Positions 1 through 12,239 of a stretch of 64,000 bases of DNA are shown here, piece after piece. The notes beneath the pieces are model-generated. The model was not told the DNA's origin. It worked only from the letters and a program-made list of their open reading frames with translations, and ran no database searches. This DNA is from Tethya wilhelma (Eukaryota > Porifera > Demospongiae > Tethyida > Tethyidae). The stretch lies in assembly GCA_964030475.1 (NCBI GenBank), contig CAXIPT010000008.1, forward strand, positions 1,367,634 through 1,431,633, written 5' to 3'. The first letter of the stretch is position 1. The number at the start of each line of letters is the position of its first letter. The position numbers and the translations under genes were made by a program.

Positions 1-45
1 TGTTCAATGCAGTGCATTAACTTTTGATATTATTGTTATTGTCAG

Positions 46-852
46 AATGTACAGAAGGAGCTCCAATTGCTACAGCTACTGCACCTGATCAAATAGCATG
101 GGGCAATCATGACCAGCTCACCATACTGATGTATCGCATTGGTACTGGTGTATCAGTTGGATTGACAGTGATCATACTAATAGCATGTGTCATCATTTCA
201 GTTTGTGTCTGTAAGTGTCGCACAAAACGAGCAACAGGTAAGTAAGTAACATTCTCCTCAAAGCTGAGAAAGAAGGTTTAATCTCTTTCTTCTTTTTTTT
301 AATGCTAAAAACAAAACCAAAGCACCCAAAAGAGTTATGGCACAGAATCCAATATATGATGGTCCAATTTACGATACCATTCATCAAGAATTTGACATTC
401 CCTTATGTTTACCACCAAAGGTAGAGTCCAAGGACACTCCTCGATACTTGAATGATGTTGGTAGCACTGTTTCTAGTACAAGTTCTCATAACCATACCAA
501 CAAGAATCAGCCTCAGGCTCAGAAAATCCCAACTAAACAGATTCCAGACGGTAATCCAAATGAACTACCAGATAATGAACAACCTGAAAACTTCCATGCA
601 ATGCATACTGAGACAGATATTGCTTCTCCCACTGATCACAACACTGACAAGAGCTTCAAGTTAGAGGAGCCTCGGAGTTTGCAGCCTGGAAGTACCCCAA
701 ATGCAGTCGAATCAGATTGTGTCTCACGGGAAGAAGTTGGATACACTATCATGCACTCTGTTGGAAATCTCTCCACTTCATTAAACGGTGGCTGGGGGGA
801 GACTCCTACTGAGATTCAAGCCTGCTTTGCCCAAGCAGGAACTAATATTTGA
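46..852 (+). CDS. 3' end of a single-pass membrane receptor (partial)
   Basis: Two last exons of a gene that starts before the window: 46-237 and 335-852, stop TGA at 850-852. The first follows a pyrimidine-rich tract ending in CAG and ends at a GTAAGTAAG donor; phase 1 joins cleanly to the second. It encodes a short Thr/Ala-rich stalk, a hydrophobic membrane segment of about 24 residues ending in Cys-rich VSVCVCKC, then a stop-transfer KCRTKR. The tail of about 170 residues starts with two close tyrosine motifs (NPIYDGPIYDT) and is rich in Ser, Thr, Asn and Pro. Tyr-Asp motifs also occur in the tail of the Delta gene on the other strand, but nothing extracellular is visible, so I do not assign a family. 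The 3' UTR lies inside the 863-4300 duplication. Confidence 0.7.
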
Positions 853-1792
853 CATTGGTCTCCTGTGCGTATTGGTAATGGTCGTTAATTTTAAAAGACA
901 CTGGATCATGGATCATGCATGGAAGGTGTATAATACTTGTGCTGTTTGTCCCCTCATTGCTCAACAACTAGTATTTTTATGTGTGCTTTAATTGCTATTA
1001 TATTAGATTAGACAATGTTGTATTTATATGAATGTAGAAGAACTATAGACTTTTATTATGTATCAAGTGTTTTGAATATTCATACCCCTTTGACTCCATG
1101 ATGTGAGCTAAAGTGAGTAAACCAGCATCATTCCTCAAACCACATATAACATAAGATTATTAAAGTCACTACCAAATGGCAGTTAAATTTGGTAGTTGGT
1201 TGTGGGGCCATGCGCACCAGGCATGCAACGACCTTCCCACTTAATACCTACTGATGGTCGTTGCTATGCTAAGCAAGCCGCCTGCCTGCTACACCTTAGC
1301 AGACCGCCTGTCTACAATGACTGCCTGTCTGCAATGGGCAAGACCCCATGTGTGTGAGTGAATAGACAAAGACTTCATCCTGAAGTTGGATTCCTTTATG
1401 ATTTGTAAATCATAATGAGCTGCCGATGGAAAATGAATTATCACATCATTTCATGACATGCAGTGGATAATTTGGAGGTTTATAGTCTGCATGCACTAGT
1501 ATAATATACACCCCTAATTTATTTACATAGATCGCATGAAAAGTAGTCTAGATAATAAAAAGTAGGAAAAAATTCATAAAAATATTAGTAATGTAGCTAG
1601 TAGTTGTGGGCATATTTATATTTCAGCACATTCAATGATTTTCAGTCTTACTTTAATTTTTGAAGATTTATAAAAAAATAACAAAGATTAAGATGAGCAA
1701 ATAATAATTATGGGATTCAAACTTGCAGTGCCTATTGTACCAACAATAACATCAAAGTCTTACATGATCATTATTAATTCAATTTTCATTGA

Positions 1793-2488
1793 TTAAAGTA
1801 CATAGGGGTTAGAAGCGGAGGAGGTGGAGACGCTATGCTCCAATCCTTTGTGTCCATTCTTCTTGGAGGAGCCTGACGATGCTTTGTGCTCCACGTTATA
1901 GTAGGCTGGCTTGGACTCTTTAGAGGGGATCTCAGCCGTGGGTAGAGCAGGGGGAGGGGAGGGAGGGGAGAACGTAGAGGAGGACATGTAGGCGTACGCA
2001 TGGATGTCGACTGCAAGAGGGGAGAAGAGGGAAGAAACAGTTGGATAACAACTTTTGTAGAAGCTTTGTAACTTAGTGAGCATGATTGTACTCACTTAAA
2101 TCATCAGGGTTATCGTAGATGGGGCTGGGGTTGTCTGGTGATGGCTCCCACGAGTAGTCCTGCCCTCCTTTAGCAGGCACACTCTTATAGAGAGGGTTGT
2201 CCATGACAGTGCTACCATTGGACACATGGCGGGCCATGGGGCGAGTTATAGCTGGAATAGAATGACATCATAATAATGTCACACACAAATACAATCTACC
2301 AAAAAAAGTTTCTAAGTTGTGCTGAGTGTTGAGTAACTTACTACTGATTTTTTGCTTGGTTCTTCGTTTAGCCACACACACCACTGCTAGGACTATGACC
2401 AGGATCATCACAATGACCAGCACACCTCCCACCACTCCTCCAATGATGGTAACAGGCACACTGCTCTGCTCTGCACCACTCACACCAG
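1793..2488 (-). pseudogene. Orphan copy of Delta membrane and tail exons
   Basis: Three exons matching the last three of the Delta gene: 2342-2488 (TM), 2096-2251 and 1793-2010. The first two have the same length and phase as the originals (147 and 156 bp); the last is 3 bp longer because of one extra Ser codon. Splice sites look intact, the reading frame is open to the same C-terminus (SNPYVL), and no stop or frameshift is visible. No signal peptide, DSL or EGF exon precedes it, so it is not a gene by itself. Because the acceptor phase equals that of the real TM exon, it could serve as an alternative terminal exon set if transcription reads past the first one. That is inference; it may simply be a young fragment. 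Confidence 0.75.
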
Positions 2489-2527
2489 CTACCGGAGGGA
2501 ACAGGAATATGAAGTCTAGGTCTATCC

Positions 2528-2532
2528 ATGCA

Positions 2533-2568
<36 letters not shown>
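2528..2568. repeat. CA microsatellite at duplication junction
   Basis: Run of CA dinucleotides, interrupted once early on, between unit A and unit B. A matching CA tract at 4294-4345 occupies the same position in unit B, just upstream (minus strand) of the TM exon acceptor. Confidence 0.9.
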
Positions 2569-2570
<2 letters not shown>

Positions 2571-2574
<4 letters not shown>

Positions 2575-4300
2575 GCGTATTGGTAATGGTCGTTAATTTT
2601 AAAAGACACTGGATCATGGATCATGCATGGAAGGTGTATAATACTTGCGCTGTTTGTCCCCTCATTGCTCAACAACTAGTATTTTTATGTGTGCTTTAAT
2701 TGCTATTATATTAGATTAGACAATGTTGTATTTATATGAATGTAGAAGAACTATAGACTTTTATTATGTATCAAGTGTTTTGAATATTCATACCCCTTTG
2801 ACTCCATGATGTGAGCTAAAGTGAGTAAACCAGCATCATTCCTCAAACCACATATAACATAAGATTATTAAAGTCACTACCAAATGGCAGTTAAATTTGG
2901 TAGTTGGTTGTGGGGCCATGCGCACCAGGCATGCAACGACCTTCCCACTTAATACCTACTGATGGTCGTTGCTATGCTAAGCAAGCCGCCTGCCTGCTAC
3001 ACCTTAGCAGACCGCCTGTCTACAATGGGCAAGACCCCATGTGTGTGAGTGAATAGACAAAGACTTCATCCTGAAGTTGGATTCCTTTAGGATTTGTAAA
3101 TCATAATGAGCTGCCGATGGAAAATGAATTATCACATCATTCCGTGACATGCAGTGGATATAATTTAGAGGTTTATAGTCTGCATGCACTAGTATATATA
3201 CACCCCCTAATTTATTTACATAGATCGCATGAAAAGTAGTCTAGATAATAAAAAGTAGGAAAAAATTCATAAAAATATTAGTAATGTAGCTAGTTGTGGG
3301 TATATTTTATTTTTCAGCACATTCAATGATTTTCAGTCTTACTTTAATTTTTGAAGATTTATAAAAAATAACAAAGATTAAGATGAGCAAATAATAATTA
3401 TGGGATTCAATTTCATTCAAACTTGCAGTGCCTATTGTACGAACAGAAATGTCAAAGTCTTACATGATCATTATAATTCAATTATCATTGATTAAAGTAC
3501 ATAGGGGTTAGAAGCAGAGGAGGTGGAGACGCTATGCTCCAATCCTTTGTGTCCATTCTTCTTGGAGGAGCCTGATGATGCCTTGTGCTCCACGTTATAG
3601 TAGGCTGGCTTGGAGTCTTTAGAGGGGATCTCAGCCGTGGGTAGAGCAGGGGGAGGGGAGGGAGGGGAGAACGTAGAGGACATGTAGGTGTACGCATGGA
3701 TGTCAACTGCAAGAGGGAAGAAGAGGGAAGAAACAGTTGGATAACAACTTTTATATTTTTATTATCATTATTATCAGAGTTTCATAAATTATTTTAATGA
3801 CCATGGTAATTTCATTGTGATGCAACACCTATTGTGATATAAGTCACTCAGTAGATGCAGTGATTGTACTCACCTAAATCATCAGGGTTATCGTAGATTG
3901 GGCTGGGGTCGTCTGGTGATGGCTCCCATGAGTACTCCTGCCCTCCTTTAGCAGGCACACTCTTATAGAGAGGGTTGTCCATGACAGTACTACCATTGGA
4001 CACATGGCGGGCCATGGGGCGAGTTATAGCTGGAATAGAATGACATCATCATAAAATGATGCAATAACAAAAGAAGTTTCTAAGTTGTGCTGAGTGCTGT
4101 GTAACTTACTACGGATTTTCTGTTTGGTTCTTCGCTTAGCCACACACACCACTGCTAGGACTAGGACCAGGATCATCACAATGACTAGCACACCTCCCAC
4201 CACTCCTCCAATGATGGTAACAGGCACACTGCTCTGCTCTGCACCACTCGCACCAGCTGCCAGAGGGAACAGGAATATGAAGTCTAGGTCTACCCATGCA
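2571..4300. repeat. Tandem segmental duplication, unit B
   Basis: Second copy of the block described for unit A. This unit is joined in phase to the rest of the Delta gene, so its three minus-strand exons are the ones belonging to the complete gene. The intergenic stretch 2571-3491 is a near-identical copy of 863-1792 and I see no gene in it. Confidence 0.9.
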
Positions 4301-7175
4301 CACACGCACACACACACACACATGCACACACACACACACACACACTGATAGTCACATACCCTTCACTCCAATATCAATTTTACTTTCACACGTCTTTCCA
4401 GTGAAATCGGAAGAACAGGTACAGATGAAGTCATTACGAAGGTTGTCACAGGTTGCTCCATTCTTGCAGGGATCATTACGACACATGTTTAGGTCCACAT
4501 CACACTGTTGGCCCTGAGGTCACAAAGGTCACTGGAGATTAAAATCAACAAAGACACACACACACACACATAAAACTTACAAACACTTCATCCGGGCAGA
4601 CACAGTGGAAGCCATCACTTAGGTTGATACAAGTAGCTCCATTCATGCAAGGCCCAGGGAGGCAATAATCCACTGTCTGCTCACAGTTTGAACCAAAGGA
4701 ACCTTCACTACAATTACAATAGTATCCCGGGAACAAGTTCTACAAGGAGAAGGAAACAGATTAATACATTACAGTTTGTTTTTACCAAGGTTGTGCATAT
4801 GAGTGGCTGGTTTATCTCTGGTAAAGATCATTAGAGTAATAAGTTAAATTCTGAAAAAGCATTTGGAGAGTGTTTTGTCGCGATCTGAGAGTGAGACTAG
4901 ATTCTAGTAACTTACATTGCAAACGCCTCCATTAAGGCAGGGATTAGGGGAGCAATCATTTGTGCCTTGGCTGCAGTCCACTCCTGTCCACCCCTCCTCA
5001 CAAACACAAACAAACCCTGGCAGTAGATCCTGCAGTGTATGTACACATAACAAGCAATCAAGTGGGGTGCTACCTAGACATAGTCTCATTCCTAGGCTCC
5101 TCCTTGACACAAATAATTTCCTTAAAAATAAGCAGAGAGAGAAGAAAATGGTTGCGAAGGAGGAGTCCTTCTTTCCTTTTCTCTTTGCTTATTTTTTAAG
5201 GAAATCAGTTGGAGCCTTGGAAAGAGACTAAGCCATGCAGACAGACTTCCTTCCTCTTTATTTCGGAGACTAAAACGGCTCTGTGGTGTAAAACTTACAT
5301 GGCACTGTCCGCCATTTTGACACGGGTCAGGATCACAATCATCAATATTCACATTACATCGTTCTCCTGTCCAGCCTTCTTCACACGAACACTCAAAGCT
5401 GCCAACACGATCAGTACAATTGCCACCGTTCTCACAAGGATTGGGAAAGCAGTCGTCAATGTTGGTCTGACACGTTTGACCAGTAAAACCAGTTTGACAA
5501 GAACAGGTGAAGGAATTGACACCATCCTGTGAAGGACAAAACACAATGATACGAAGAGCTTACACTACTAATCTATTAAAATTTCTTTAGTGTCTACTTA
5601 CAGTACAGGTGCCTCCATTCAGGCACACACCAGGAAGACAGTCCTCGATGTTTTGCTCACAGAGTTCTCCCTCCCAGCCAGGAGCACAGGAGCACTCAAA
5701 ATCAGCCACTCTATCCTGTGAATTGTAGGAACAGTTTGAAGCATTATGCTACCATTTCCTATACCATACAGGGCATTTTTTGAGCGAAGCAGATTTTGCA
5801 GATTTGCTAACAATAGGTTTTCAAAGATCATTTTGCTTGCCATCGTAATAAATTAAATACTAAACGGCAAAATTTGCAGATTTTCTTCTCCCAAATCCGC
5901 AAATTCTATAAAAGTTGCTGTCCCTTGAAAAAAATGCCCTGTACAATTCTTAACCAATGGTTCATAGATAATGGTCATACAAACACTCACCAAGCAAGTT
6001 GCACCATTGAGACAAGAAGTGGGAGTACAATCATCGATATTAACATTGCAGTTTTCACCAGTCCATCCTTCTTCACAGTCACATGTGTAGCCTCCCACCA
6101 TATCCTGCATGAAGAGATATCGGGTGGAGAATCAACAACCACATGGTGGCCAAAACATTACCACTAGCTTACAGAGCAGTTGCCATTGACACAGGGATCA
6201 GTGGCACACTCATCTATCTCTGTCTCACAAACACTTCCAGTGAACCCAACGTGGCAGTCGCAGCGAAAACCATTGACTTGATCCTGGAGGTGCACCAAAA
6301 GACATACAGTGAGTGATTGCTACACCCCACCACCACCAAACCCTCCTCACATGACAGACTCCGTTCTCACAAGGACCAACAGCACACTCGTTCCTCTCAG
6401 TCTCACACCTATCACCATGGTAACCAGCCGGACAGACACACTCGAAGCTATCGACTCCATCCTGCATGCAAAGACATCAATCACCATATGTGTCACTGGG
6501 ATATATTCTTGGTGTCTCTCTAATGTACACTAGCGCACCCGACAGCTGCCTCTGACACAGGGGTTGGGACTACAGTCGTCGATATTCATCTGACAGTTCT
6601 CTCCAGAGAATCCAGGTGCACAAACACAAGAGAAGCTGTTGACACCATCCTACACAAATAGAACAACACAGAAGGAATGATTGGATATGACTGAGACAGC
6701 AAATAAGGCACTGGTATTTATTATTAATATCATTTCCACAAACTTTTAGGTGGGAGTACACTAAAATTTGACAGGAATAAAAACAACATTTCCCAACACA
6801 CAAAATACCCCCTGCATATACTGCAATATGGTACAACATAGCACAAGTAATAATATTGAATCTAGTTAACAAGAGAAATACATGTCTAATGTGGTTGTCC
6901 ACTTGGCAGCTACTTCATGCCAACAACTTAACACAGCTGAATGGAAAAAGGCATGTTGGAGACACTATGCCGGGTAGTGGTTGGAATCCACTTACAACAC
7001 ATGTTCCTTCATTGAGACAAGAGCTGGGTGTGCAATCATTGATGTTAGTCTCACAGTCGTCTCCTGTGAACCCAGGGGAACAAGAGCACTCATAGCTGTT
7101 GAGCAAGTTCTGAAAGAGGCAGTAAATTATTGAAATCATGTTTACACTCTTTGTGGTCATGTGTGTGTGTGCGTA

Positions 7176-7206
<31 letters not shown>

Positions 7207-9987
7207 GTGTGTGTGTGTGTGTGGATGGGCTCACAGTGCAAATCCCTCCATTCTGGCAAGGGTTACTCTCACACTCATCAACATCCTCTCCACATGTCAG
7301 TCCAGTATACCCAGGAGCACAGGTGCAACGGAACCCTCCGTGACCATCATTGGTACAGGTTGCTCCATTTTGACATCGGCTGGCTCGATTGCAAGGAATG
7401 AGGTCTTAGAGAGGGAGAGAAGAAAACACAGTGAAACACACAGGGATACAATGCATGGGTTGTGACTTACCAACACTGCAGAGGCTTCCACTGTAACCAT
7501 GGTGACAGATACACTCTCCAGGCTCATTGCAGTAGCCACCAGTTGAAGCTACAGATAAAGATAACATTTAAAATGATTGTACATGTATCTTTGCTAGCTA
7601 GTGTGGGGCAAAATAAACTGGTTTGGTATTGATACTAGTAGTATGATAATAAAGTTGATGACAAATGGGGGGTGTATTACTACAGAGTGACTGGATGTAT
7701 TAGGGCACACTTACAGCATCCTGCTCTTGGTATACATTGGTCACAGTTGTTACCAGTCCACCCATCACGGCAACTGTGGAGGACCAAACAGTGTAATCTC
7801 ATCAATCGCAAAAACTAGTGAGGTCTAACTTACAGACATTCCCTGGGCTGGTTGCAGAAGCCTCCAACAGAGTGGCAGCTGCTCCTACACTCAGCTATGA
7901 ACAACACAGACAAAGCAACCAGTAATTAACAAGACAAGTCTTATGGAATCCATTGCTACAACTCCCTACTAGTTGTACTATTCATAATTTTGAGGGGAAA
8001 ATAAACACAATTAAAAACAAACATGAAAAAAATTACTACAATTATATGGAACAATGATAGCCTAATCTCTACGTGTCAGGGAGGGGCTAGAATAATCATG
8101 TACAGTCATGTAAGGCCCAATGGAGAAATATTTCAGTGAACAAGTTGCTCTCAGCTACGTAGATGGCTGCAGATGAAGAGAGCTGGAGACAGCTGGGTAA
8201 GGAAAATATGTGGAGAACCACAGCCTTGAGCACAAGTTTGTGACTGAGAGCAACTTGTTTACAGAGAGACTGGTAATATACTGTAACTGAAACCACCTAT
8301 TTCACCTTATACATCTCACCACACAGGACATTAATGCATATATCATTGCAATATTACTTCCTCACGTACGAGTAAGGCAGTTGCCAGCAGGGTTAGTCCA
8401 CCCAGAGAGACAGATCTTGCTTCCTGAAGAACTGCATCTGTAGTGACCCTCCGCACTGTCCGTACGAACACAGTATGTGGCACAGTCATTCCCGTAATAA
8501 TCATCAGAGCATTGCACCCTGTAGCTCAACGAGATCCTGCTGTTTCCATGGTTACCATAATAATTAGCCGATCCACTGAAGCTAGAGCTGGGACTTCGTA
8601 CAATGTCCACATAGATATCATCCACATGGTCATCAGCATTGGAATCAACATCATATACTTCAATGTATAATTGAACACGACCCTGTAATTTAAGAACAAC
8701 AATTACCATGTCAGTTGCAATTATATAGGTTTTCATTAATGTCAACAATTGCAAATTAGATTCATATTGCCCCTGTCTGTCTGTCTGAAGAGAAATCCTT
8801 TATGAAAGTTCGCAAAGAGTGCTATATTAATCACATAATAGTTGAGACTATCGGTTATAACAATAAACATGACTATGAATTATGCAGAAAATATTCATAT
8901 AATGATATTTCCTCCTAACCACAAATAAAAACATGAAAATGAATATTAGCAACAACTACAATCGGGCACAGCTAAACACACTGATGGGGTCAAGAGTGCA
9001 AGAGAACTGAAAGGAGACTATCAACTAGTGATGTCATTGGGATTTTTTTTACCAACAACACTGTCACAACAGCTCTTGGTGGTTTCAAGTAAAACCTCAG
9101 AGCAGATGGTTTTGATCTACATGATAAGAGCCACTGCTATGATGCTGATACCGGAGACTAGGAAGCTAAACATTGTTCAATGATACTGCACCCTCTGCAG
9201 TGCAGGTAGCTATGAAGTTATGTACATACATGGAGTTACTACTATGAGTAGAGATGTGAAGGTGATGCGATATAAACAGTCATTTTGACAGTTCTCTTTG
9301 ATCTGTACCTACTTTAAATGTGCATCCTACACAGCAGTATCAGCAAGTGATATACACATAATATTATGAGTTTGTACAGACAAAAAGAAACACACCATTG
9401 AAATGGACTGGCCATAGCAATGCGAAAAGAATTCCAAAGATTTCTACTAATGGTGTATATACATCAAAATGGAACAACCTGCACTGCACATACGGAACAT
9501 ACATACATGCAACTCACTGGCCAAACACTGCCTGTGAACCTCATAGGATTGGGCACACCACTGTCAATGGATGTTGAGTGAAAATTGAAATTGTCATCTC
9601 CAACTTCTCCTGTCCTGAAGCTACCCAGGGGGCAGTTGCCAGGGTTGTCATCTTGAGAGGTACCAGCGTGACGCAGACAGAAGTTGAAGCGGTTGTCGCA
9701 TTGACTGGAGCAGCAGCATCTGAAGAAGGACTCACAACAGTAGCCAGCACTGTCCATACGATTGCTGTTCTCATAGTTGTTAGCCCTCACCTCCAACACA
9801 TAGTCTGCTTGAGTTGAAATGACCTATATAGTATCAATGATAGAATAATAATTATTATGACAAACATTCTAAAGTGGTACAGCTAGCTATATAGACACAA
9901 CTCTGCCAGGACACTGTAATAACTTAAGGAGAAACTCACATTCAACAGCAGCACAGTTAACACGATTCCTGAGCTCAGCACTTTCAT
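3492..9987 (-). CDS. Delta-like Notch ligand
   Basis: Twenty exons: 9940-9987, 9518-9823, 8370-8682, 7834-7894, 7715-7773, 7471-7548, 7235-7404, 6996-7109, 6539-6649, 6351-6461, 6173-6283, 5991-6104, 5602-5715, 5299-5526, 4916-5029, 4581-4739, 4360-4513, 4110-4256, 3874-4029, 3492-3706. They sum to 2883 bp (960 aa) with consistent phases. Order: signal peptide (1-21), MNNL domain with the GYCC...C...FNFCLRH pattern (about 22-118), DSL domain (about 178-222; [10 protein letters not shown], then a GW in LSGWTN), about 15 EGF repeats, one membrane helix (about 800-829), a basic stop-transfer AKRRTKQK, and a 120-residue tail with NPLY, PIYDNP and AYYNVE and a C-terminal YVL. MNNL plus DSL is specific to Notch ligands. 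No cysteine-rich (Jagged C-terminal) domain is seen, so Delta-like fits better despite the long EGF array. Many EGF exons are 111 or 114 bp, all phase 0 and cut at the same point of the repeat. It acts at the cell surface in trans on Notch. Confidence 0.93.
5083..5228. mobile_element. MITE-like inverted repeat in Delta intron
   Basis: Nearly the whole 146 bp folds back on itself. The left end TAGTCTCATTCCTAGGCTCC (5081) matches the reverse complement of the right end near 5230 with two mismatches, and the pairing continues inward through TTTCCTTAAAAATAAGCA. TA sits at both ends, consistent with a TA target duplication. No coding capacity. Confidence 0.65.
5769..5941. mobile_element. MITE, CAGGGCATTTTTT ends
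   Basis: Inverted termini CAGGGCATTTTTT (left) and AAAAAATGCCCTG (right), flanked by TA at 5767-5768 and 5942-5943. It lies in a Delta intron between the exons at 5602-5715 and 5991-6104. The interior is AT-rich and noncoding. Confidence 0.75.
7161..7223. repeat. GT microsatellite in Delta intron
   Basis: GT dinucleotide run with a few GC and GTAT interruptions, ending only about 12 bp from the donor of exon 7235-7404. Confidence 0.9.
8139..8263. repeat. Short inverted repeat in Delta intron
   Basis: AACAAGTTGCTCTCAG near 8140 and its exact reverse complement CTGAGAGCAACTTGTT near 8246 enclose about 90 bp. It may be the ends of a small MITE; no target duplication is obvious. Confidence 0.5.
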
Positions 9988-10110
9988 TTTTTTGCAGATA
10001 ACTTACGAGTGAGTTTCCACACACAAGTGTTTACTTTTTATAAGTAATTCGCGTGCGCTGCGCATGCTCAGACGTCAGCGCTGCTAGCAATTTGTGACGT
10101 CATTTGGTGA
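9988..10110 (-). promoter_or_regulatory. Probable Delta promoter
   Basis: The 220 bp between the Delta start codon (9987) and the end of UBE3D (10210). On the minus strand it carries TTATAAAA at 10036-10043, about 50 bp before the ATG, and a full palindromic CRE (TGACGTCA) at 10095-10102, with GACGTCAGC at about 10071. The short leader fits the compact style of this locus. Positions are read directly; function is inferred. Confidence 0.5.
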
Positions 10111-10209
10111 CCAGTGCGCGAACTGTAATGTGATTGTATTGCTGCAGCCATCTATGCTGCAGCTGATTACGTTGAGTCGAATTACAACAGAGAGGAATAT
10201 TTTGAGTGT

Positions 10210-12239
10210 TTACAAGTTAATTCTGAGGAAGCCAACCTGCCAGGAGTGAAGAAGGCTACATTCAACTCAGCAATCACCACCACAGACACTACCTTACCTG
10301 GTAGCCATTAGCAACCCTCTGTGATGGAGGCAAAGCTTTAGTACTAGTCAACAACAAGAGAAGCAGACGAAGACAGTCCTCAGTGGAGAGTTCCAACATA
10401 TCCACTGCTTTATCTACTTGCTCCATTGGACCAACCTATTATAGTACTGCACTCAATAAACCAGCCTGATGCATAGATGATACTAAATTATTGTAGTGAT
10501 ACCAATTCAATCCTGTAAAGTAACTTCAATACAGTATCTTCACTATGACTGCTACATTGAGGGATATTTCCTGAGAGCAAAATGTATTCTCTACTGACAT
10601 AACTGTCATTTTTGAATTTATACAGCTACCTGAAAATTTCTCCATAATGCTATCGGACTTAAGGGAGTCAGAAAGTAGCACGCTACTAATGGCATTCAAC
10701 ATCCAAACCTGAACAATTCAAAACACAGTATCTCTGGTACTGGAAATAAAATTAAAAAAAAAAGAAAGACTGAAATGGAAGCAAGTTCCTTACTCGAACA
10801 TACACTCTCTTCAGGGGATCTTTGATGAGAAACTTGAAACTGGTGTTTGATTTGGAGTAGCCGTATAACTTTCTAGCATAATAATCCTCTGAAACAGTCC
10901 AATGGTTTGAGACACACCAGCTGTCCAACTTTTTACAATGGACCACTCGAACATTTGACCTGAGAAACTTCCATACCTCTCCATCAACTAGAGCTTATAA
11001 AAGTAACGACCTTTACCACACAATCTGACCAACAAAATTGAAACAGTACCTCCAACATTGAGATGACAGCGAGCACAATAGAGTACCTACACAACCAGAA
11101 TGAGAGAAAGCCATAACAAATAGTAAGGGAGCAAGAGAATGAGGCAGCTACCTCATCTTTCACTTCAACAGAATTCCTTTCCACTGCTGAATTATTCATC
11201 ATGATGACATCATTACTAATGAGACATGTTCCCTCTTGAGGTCGTAGCCTACTGCCTGTTGGGGTGGACAGAGTATCACTATGGTTGCCATGACGATGAC
11301 AGAATAGATGCGGGCTCATTTCTTCCCAAGAATCGGAAGGAAGGGGCAAAACTCTCTGGAACGAACTGTACATGCGATTAATCACAATAATTTCAAACAC
11401 GAACCTACAACAGTATCACAATACATACGGCATGCATGCTAGTCAAGCTATGAATGCAGTTAAAATCTTTTGTTACTACACAATCATTATTGTTAATAGT
11501 TGAGTGGCTCCACTAGTCTAGGTCAGCCGGCACTCACTGGAACAGCTGCTGGTGGGCAAGTGGGCCATTAGCTTCAACACAAGACCACTTAGACAGAAAC
11601 TACGAGTGACTCTTGTATGGTTCTTTCATTTTCAATTAATCCCAGGACATAATCACTAGTTCAAAGTCCTAACATTGATGTAGTTAGTCTGTCAACATGC
11701 ACCACACCTTGAAACATGGCACACATCATGCCAGCTATGTAGTTATAACAATGGAACTACCAAACTATTGCACATTCTTATACAATGTCAACAAAGGAAT
11801 TCACACCGATATGATATACAATACATTGTTTCACTCACAGGTCTTGTCCTACAAAATATTTTCCACAGAATGAACACTTGAGACGCAGCAGACAGTGTTC
11901 ACATCCATACTCTGTCAGCTCATCACTCAATACTACAGTGTGCACTGCTTGTGTATTGAACCTCACATGCAAGCCTTCTCCCTGTGTGACCTTTGACCTT
12001 TGATATGACTCCACTCTCAACTTTGTTTTCTTCCAGCTTGCTATCTCTTCGTTTGAATCACTTTGGAGGATTCGTTTGGGGGTGAATATTAATTGGGAAC
12101 CAGTGGAGAATACACACACGTGTGCAGTCTGAATCCTTGGGAGAAATTCGATGTAGAATCTGCTGCTGTTGTGCATGTGCTCCATTCCCGGCATTTCCGC
12201 CACTTGATAGTTCACATCGCATCGCATCCTGCACGCCAT
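10210..12239 (-). CDS. UBE3D: UBE3D-like E3 ubiquitin ligase
   Basis: Seven exons: 11839-12239, 11152-11365, 11050-11086, 10794-10993, 10630-10708, 10298-10413, 10210-10236; 1074 bp, 357 aa. Several blocks match the vertebrate protein as I know it: GEGLHVRFNTQA, the hallmark QRVLPLPSDSW, RPQEGTCLISNDV, a Cys pair in LYCARCHLNVGG, SFKFLIKDPLKRVYVRV, and a C-terminus GYQVGFLRINL like human FQVAFLKI. Human UBE3D (UBE2C-binding) is described as an E3 that takes ubiquitin from UBE2C. The start is uncertain: ATG at 12239 is the first, but the MEHMHN Met further in is the only one kept open in the duplicated exon copy. The acceptor of exon 10413 is weak and was chosen to keep frame. It is divergent from TENT5 with a shared promoter. 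Confidence 0.88.

Larger units (their letters stand above)
863..2570. repeat. Tandem segmental duplication, unit A
   Basis: The sequence from about 863 (CTGTGCGTATTGGTAATGG) to the CA tract near 2568 is repeated almost base for base from about 2571 to about 4300. Each unit holds, left to right, the 3' UTR of the plus-strand receptor gene, about 900 bp without genes, and the last three minus-strand exons of the Delta gene. Differences are scattered substitutions and small indels, for example an extra ACTGCCTGTCTG in unit A near 1319. The junction lies at a CA microsatellite (2528-2568), with a matching CA tract at 4294-4345, which suggests unequal exchange or repair at the repeat. Confidence 0.9.

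Noticed and set aside
46..852. Idea that the first plus-strand receptor is a second Delta gene
   Set aside because: It shares only a membrane helix and Tyr-Asp tail motifs with the Delta gene; no DSL or EGF sequence is in the window.
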